Source: Mytilus trossulus (lineage: Eukaryota; Mollusca; Bivalvia; Mytilida; Mytilidae). Taken from it: a stretch of 64,000 nt of DNA. Both the position numbers and the translations under genes were made by a program. Every line of letters starts with the position of its first letter. Position 1 is the stretch's first letter. The DNA lies in NCBI RefSeq assembly GCF_036588685.1, contig NC_086375.1, positions 53,142,955-53,206,954 of the forward strand, in the 5' to 3' direction. Shown here one piece after another: positions 59,331 to 64,000 of the stretch. Under the pieces are notes generated by a model. That model ran no database searches and had not been told where the DNA came from. It saw only the letters and a list, made by a program, of their open reading frames with translations.

Positions 59331-59696
59331 TCACATCATGAATCTTGATAAAATCATTGCTATACACATAAGGCAATCCCTTTGATTTCGCCCGTCTGGA
59401 GGTAAATACATTTTGTACCTTGCTTTAGAAAAAATATTTATAAAAAAAATACCGAAATCAAAAAAATACACCATCCGGTTAGAATCTGGGATATTAAATT
59501 CGATGCCTCGTGTTGAAAGTGCCTCACTCTCTGCAGACGAAAGAACTATCACATCAACACGGTAACCTACCTTATGATTACACTGATTGTTTAATGTAGA
59601 TTCCGATCTGCAAATGGTTATTATTGTATTATTCAAAATATTTAAACAAAGATCATTTTTGTTTCTTTTTAGAATAGTTTTGTTTAAATGAACCAT
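59331..59696 (-). CDS. Unidentified 121-codon ORF, doubtful
   Basis: ATG in context TTTAAATGG after a CT-rich leader. The middle (residues about 30-75, with HKVGYRVDVIVLSSAESEAL and STRGIEFNIPDSNR) looks coding, while the end is AT-rich and hydrophobic and may be read-through into intron. No family recognised. It may be one exon, a relic or chance. Confidence 0.22.
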   Translation of the reverse strand: MVHLNKTILKRNKNDLCLNILNNTIITICRSESTLNNQCNHKVGYRVDVIVLSSAESEALSTRGIEFNIPDSNRMVYFFDFGIFFINIFSKARYKMYLPPDGRNQRDCLMCIAMILSRFMM

Positions 59697-60376
59697 TTAA
59701 AAGGAGGTAACTCTTTTAGTAAAAAAATATACTGGACTAATAGGGATTTTTTTTCTTTCTTACTTGTAGCAAGAAAACAATTTCGGTGACATCATTTTTC
59801 TTCTTATTTTCTTAAAACATATAATATAACCTAGATAACCTATCTTCTCACAATTTTTTTCAAAATTCTATCTCATAGATTATTTTTTATGCACACAAAT
59901 GGGTTTTTTCATGAACAATCTAACCACATAAAGACAATTTTCAACGACTCATAGCTTGAAAAAAAAGCACGGTGACACATAGTATTTATCATATTTTTGA
60001 AAAAAGCATAGTAAAATCTTCATTTTGGCAAATTATAAGAAAATTCTGCCTCAAAAAGTTTATACTCATGATCTACCTGAAACGTTTTCGTACTGAATAT
60101 GTCTGAAATATTGTTCACTGAACGTAAACATACACTGAAAATCTATCACATACATCATTCTCATTTTTGTAAAACACTGCGCACTTTCCGACAAACCTAG
60201 ATATTATATTTGATAATTTATTTTCATGTTTTGTGATTGTCTTAGCTCTATTCAATATGTCAAAATTTACGTCAAAATGTACGTCGCAAGATACTGGTAT
60301 TACTTTAATAACTTACTCCACCAATTTTTAATTTTGAACATTTTTCAGTATAAATTAAAACAATGCACTGTTAATA

Positions 60377-60935
60377 TGTTCTATTCGAATTAGAACATGG
60401 CTTTGTACCCAAAGCTAAAGAAGAACGTCATATTCTAATATGACGTTCTTCTTTAGCTTTGTGTACACAGCCATGTTCTAATTCGAATAGAACATGGGCT
60501 GCACGTGATTGACGTCACAATTGAAATTGCAACGTGAAAGGAATTTTGAACAACGCCAGAGATCAAAATGGACATTTTTGTTGGTGTTGCTCGCTAGGAA
60601 ATTAAATAAAAAGCATTCTAAAAGTAAGTTAAATGTTTCTGTTCTTTTTTTATTGATAACCTGTTGAATTATCTATAACGTTTTTGTTCATCAAATCAAA
60701 ATGGCGACATTTCGAGCGTCTACTATAGGTCCGCTTCGAAGTACAAAAGTTAAAAATATTCCTATTAGAATCGAAATAATTCTATCATGCCATGCTCTAT
60801 GCTCATTTTAACATGGGTAGGCATTATATTTGTGAACATTTAATACCTCGCTAACGCTCGGTATTAAGATATTAACAAATATAATGCCTACCCATGTTAA
60901 AATGAGCATAGAGCATGGCATGAAAGAATTATTTC
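60377..60935. mobile_element. Palindrome-ended element, copy 1
   Basis: Opens with a palindrome of about 57-bp arms (60377-60433 and 60436-60494; contains GTTCTATTCGAATTAGAAC). Then come CACGTGATTGACGTCAC (E-box plus CRE, about 60502-60518), a body with a donor-like AAAAGTAAGT at about 60620, and a second palindrome with arms of about 70 bp (60776-60846 and 60858-60930) around TCGCTAACGCTC. Short ATG frames (ATGGCGACATTTCGAGCGTC) occur in the body. Family unknown. Confidence 0.65.
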
Positions 60936-60949
60936 TTAATTAGAATTGT

Positions 60950-61360
60950 TCTTCTTTAGCTTTGAGTACAAAGCCATGTTCTAATTCGAATAGAACATGG
61001 GCTGCACGTGATTGACGTAACAATTAAAATGACAACGTCAGATGAATTTTGAACAACGCCAGAGATCAAAATGGAAACTTTTGTTGGTGTTGCTCGCTAG
61101 AAAATTAAATAAAAACATTCTTAAAGTAAGTTTAAATGTTTGTGTTCTTTTTTTTTTAAACTGTTGATTTTTCTATAACGTTTTTGTTCATCAAATCAAA
61201 ATGGCGACATTTCGAGCGTCTACCATAGGTCCGCTTCGAAGTACAAAAGTTCAAAATATTCCTATTAGAATCTAAATAATTCTATCATTCCATGCTCTAT
61301 GCTCATTTTAACATGGGTAGGCGTTATATTTGTAAACATTAACGCTCGATATTAAGATAT
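60950..61360. mobile_element. Palindrome-ended element, copy 2
   Basis: Direct, diverged repeat of 60440-60850. It has the same CACGTGATTGACGTAAC box (one change in the CRE), the same ATGGCGACATTTCGAGCGTC body and the left arm of the second palindrome. It lacks the complementary right arm. Confidence 0.65.
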
Positions 61361-61884
61361 TAACATTTCATCTTCTCCAGAATTGACGTAAACAATGACA
61401 TTTTTCTTACCAGAATCACAAACGTGTATCAATAAACATTTGAGGTAGTCTCAATGTTTAATATCATGACTAAAGTCTGTTCAGCATCAACTAAGACTAT
61501 TACGCTAAACCTTCTTCCACATAATGTAACTCAATCTCTTATACATGAAAACAAATGATAGTTTATGTTGAAAAATGGCAAATAAATAAAGAACATTTTA
61601 GTCTTAGATAAAGGATCATTTTGATTAGCTGTTATTGGCTTTGAACTAGCTTTCAGTAATTGCGAGTACTCTCGGAATTGTTCCTGGTGTCTTATTGTTT
61701 TAAGTAATGAGGGATGGATAAGTACTCTGCCACGTCCGATCTGTGTTTTTGTTTGATGTTTTTCTTATTTATATCTATCTGATGAGTAAAGCCTTTTACA
61801 ACTGATTTTTTTAGTTTTTTCTTGTGTTGTGCTGTTACACCACTGGTCCAGGTTATCGGGAGGTGTAAAAGCGCACACACATGT

Positions 61885-62035
61885 TTAACTCCGCCACATT
61901 CTTTATGTGCCTGTCTTAAGAAATGAGCTTAAAGTTCAGTGGTTGTCAATGGTCCATTTTTGTCATATATATTACATCGACATCATTTGCACTTTGGTTG
62001 ATAGTCGTCTCATTGGCAATCATAACACACAACTC
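61885..62035 (+). repeat. Dispersed repeat fragment
   Basis: GTTTAACTCCGCCACATTCT, AGTTCAGTGGTTGTC and GTCGTCTCATTGGCAATCAT. It is a 3'-end fragment like 33950 and 43470, and ends just before the splice acceptor at 62066. Confidence 0.55.
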
Positions 62036-62066
62036 CTTATTTCCTTATTTTTATATCTATCTTCAG

Positions 62067-62250
62067 GTTAATACAACTGCTGTAATGGCCTTTCCAAAGA
62101 CGGGTAGTAATTTCATGGAAAATTACGTTGAGCAAAGATTGACCACAATTCACAACACTAGTGAACAATCGGTGAAAAACTACAAACAAAAAGTGGTAAC
62201 CTTCTTTGTTGGATTTTTTATCATCATCACTCTACCTTACATACATTTAG
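62067..62250 (+). CDS. First coding exon of a type II membrane protein
   Basis: Acceptor TATCTATCTTCAG (AG at 62065-62066) and consensus donor TTTAG|GTAAGT (GT at 62251) bound an open exon. ATG at 62085 gives MAFPKTGSNFMENYVEQRLT, a hydrophilic 35-40-residue tail with a possible N-glycosylation-type NTS, then a hydrophobic span (VVTFFVGFFIIITLPYIHL). That is a signal-anchor layout typical of Golgi enzymes and other type II proteins. The frame is also open 18 bases upstream to the acceptor (VNTTAV), so an earlier start cannot be excluded. It ends in phase 1. Downstream exons lie beyond the window, so the product is unknown. Confidence 0.55.
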
Positions 62251-62320
62251 GTAAGTCTTTCTCTGCCTTACATACATTTAGGCAAGTCTTTTTTCTACCT
62301 TACATACATTTTTGTAAGTC
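62235..62320 (+). repeat. 31-32-bp minisatellite covering the splice donor
   Basis: Three copies of CCTTACATACATTTAGGTAA, starting at 62235, 62266 and 62298. They carry donor-like sites GTAAGT (62251), GCAAGT (62282) and GTAAGT (62314). Confidence 0.85.
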
Positions 62321-62412
62321 TTTATATAATCAATAGTACTAGATTGAAGTTGAAACATCTTTAGATAGTTTTTGTCGATTCTGCAACTTTTGTTGCAGAA
62401 AGCTCGACATAA

Positions 62413-64000
62413 ATTATATATCAATATACTAAATAAATAAATGATTGGGAAAACGTTAAAGTAATAAAAAGTCAAGAGAATTTCAGAACGCAATTTGGTT
62501 CCGAACAATATCTATCACGCTTTGTGCATGCAGACTCCACGCGGCCTTCACGTGATTTTACTATTTTTAGAATAATTGCATAGTAACCAAATGCACTTGA
62601 TTCAACCTTTACTAATAATGCAACATTTTTGACCTGGTCGTGATTAATGTCCTATAATAAGAACCCATGCAGCTTTCACCTGATTCTCTATTTATAGAAA
62701 AATGTCAGAGTAACCTGTCCATATGAACTTGATTGATTCTTATCATGTTATTTATATGGAGCGCCTAAATAAATATCTTATTAACAGAATTTGTAGTGTC
62801 AGAAGTTAATTTATATTTATTTATTTATGGCATCTTAAACTGTAAATGCATACTATACGCTGTTATACCCCAATATAAAAAATAGAACAAAAATAAAGAA
62901 TACAGACCAATGACATGATAATGGGAAGCATACAGAAATTCGCGACTTCCATCGAAACAGTCTTTAAGCAACAGTTGCTATTAGCTCATTGGTGAAGGTC
63001 GAAAACGCTTCATTTTACATATGTTTTAGAGCAACTTCTAAATATAATGCATTTGGTTTCGCTCATTGTTGAAGGCCGTAAATGCCTCACTTTTCATATT
63101 TTTAAAACAAATTCGAACTAAATGTAATGCATGTGATTATTCTCATAGTTGAAGGCCGCAAATGCTTCACTTTTCAAATTTTGCTGTGTCCATATCAACG
63201 GCAGCCATTTTGACCTTTTTTTCAAAAACGTTTCACTTAAGTCTAATATTCTGTCAGAACATGCTACTTTTACGTTGTTCCCCCAAAGGTTTCACTTTTT
63301 TTTGCTGCATGCAAACTCCAAGCAGCCTTCACTTGATTTTCAGAATTTTGAGATTGAAAAATCCCGATGTATCCGAGTATTTAAGAACAATCCCGAAACA
63401 ACCGAATGAACTTTCGTCAGGCTTTATTATATATCAATATACTAAATAAATAAATGATTGGGAAAACGTTAAAGTAATAAAAAGTCAAGAGAATTTCAGA
63501 ACGCAATTTGGTTCCGAACAATATCTATCACGCTTTGTGCATGCAGACTCCACGCGGCCTTCACGTGATTTTACTATTTTTAGAATAATTGCATAGTAAC
63601 CAAATGCACTTGATTCAACCTTTACTAATAATGCAACATTTTTGACCTGGTCGTGATTAATGTCCTATAATAAGAACCCATGCAGCTTTCACCTGATTCT
63701 CTATTTATAGAAAAATGTCAGAGTAACCTGTCCATATGAACTTGATTGATTCTTATCATGTTATTTATATGGAGCGCCTAAATAAATATCTTATTAACAG
63801 AATTTGTAGTGTCAGAAGTTAATTTATATTTATTTATTTATGGCATCTTAAACTGTAAATGCATACTATACGCTGTTATACCCCAATATAAAAAATAGAA
63901 CAAAAATAAAGAATACAGACCAATGACATGATAATGGGAAGCATACAGAAATTCGCGACTTCCATCGAAACAGTCTTTAAGCAACAGTTGCTATTAGCTC
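62413..64000. repeat. 1013-bp tandem duplication
   Basis: 62413-62987 recurs at 63426-64000 with no difference noticed by eye; the second copy runs off the window. Noncoding, within the intron after the exon ending at 62250. Confidence 0.92.
62985..63190. repeat. 76-79-bp direct repeats inside the duplication unit
   Basis: CTCATTGGTGAAGGTCG, CTCATTGTTGAAGGCCG and CTCATAGTTGAAGGCCG at about 62987, 63063 and 63142, each followed by AAATGCTTCACTTTTCA-like sequence. Diverged. Confidence 0.7.

Overview
The window is AT-rich animal nuclear DNA with very low gene density. It has spliced genes with GT..AG introns, many microsatellites and a high load of decayed transposable elements. The twin-TIR Toll-like receptor, the dispersed repeat families and the tRNA-derived SINE suggest a bivalve mollusc, probably a marine mussel close to Mytilus. 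The organism call is inference from recognised repeat and gene types, not a database match.

Host genes. (1) A minus-strand Toll-like receptor fills 12671-16819 as one long coding exon: signal peptide, LRRs, two cysteine clusters, one membrane span, two TIR domains and a cytoplasmic tail of eleven 18-residue repeats. A 5'UTR splice acceptor and a tiny uORF lie just upstream. (2) A minus-strand two-exon gene at 45449-48622 encodes a predicted 640-residue secreted, cysteine-free protein with two blocks of pentapeptide-like repeats. Its signal-peptide exon is too short to find as an ORF and was recovered by joining splice sites in phase. (3) A plus-strand exon at 62067-62250 encodes a short cytoplasmic tail and a signal anchor; its splice donor is triplicated by a minisatellite. 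(4) A likely plus-strand terminal exon lies at 3689-3808. A few other coding-like pieces (37994-38308, 41317-41388, 59331-59696) are weak and unassigned.

Mobile DNA dominates the rest. Relics include two LINE tails (22.3-22.9 kb, 25.2-25.6 kb), at least five decayed copies of one reverse-transcriptase family with a YLDD motif that resembles Penelope-like elements (28-29.5, 33.5, 40, 43 and 59 kb), tRNA-derived SINEs, hAT-like MITEs, and an A-B modular dispersed repeat that has inserted into one reverse transcriptase.

The most unusual theme is a set of foldback-like elements whose arms are arrays of short dyads. One (36559-40885) has arms of about 20-bp ATGTCGT..ACGACAT palindromes and sits inside another (36200-41756) whose arms are GGACCATACGCGTATGGTC-type palindromes. 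A third (56394-57787) uses ACAAAA..TTTTGT dyads. The motifs are unrelated but the architecture is the same. Other structured DNA includes a SINE amplified into a palindromic satellite (53.7-55.7 kb), 49-bp and 84-bp hairpin elements each flanked by a perfect 9-bp target duplication (26183, 43208), large palindromes with E-box and CRE sites (60.4-61.4 kb), and a 1013-bp tandem duplication running off the right edge.
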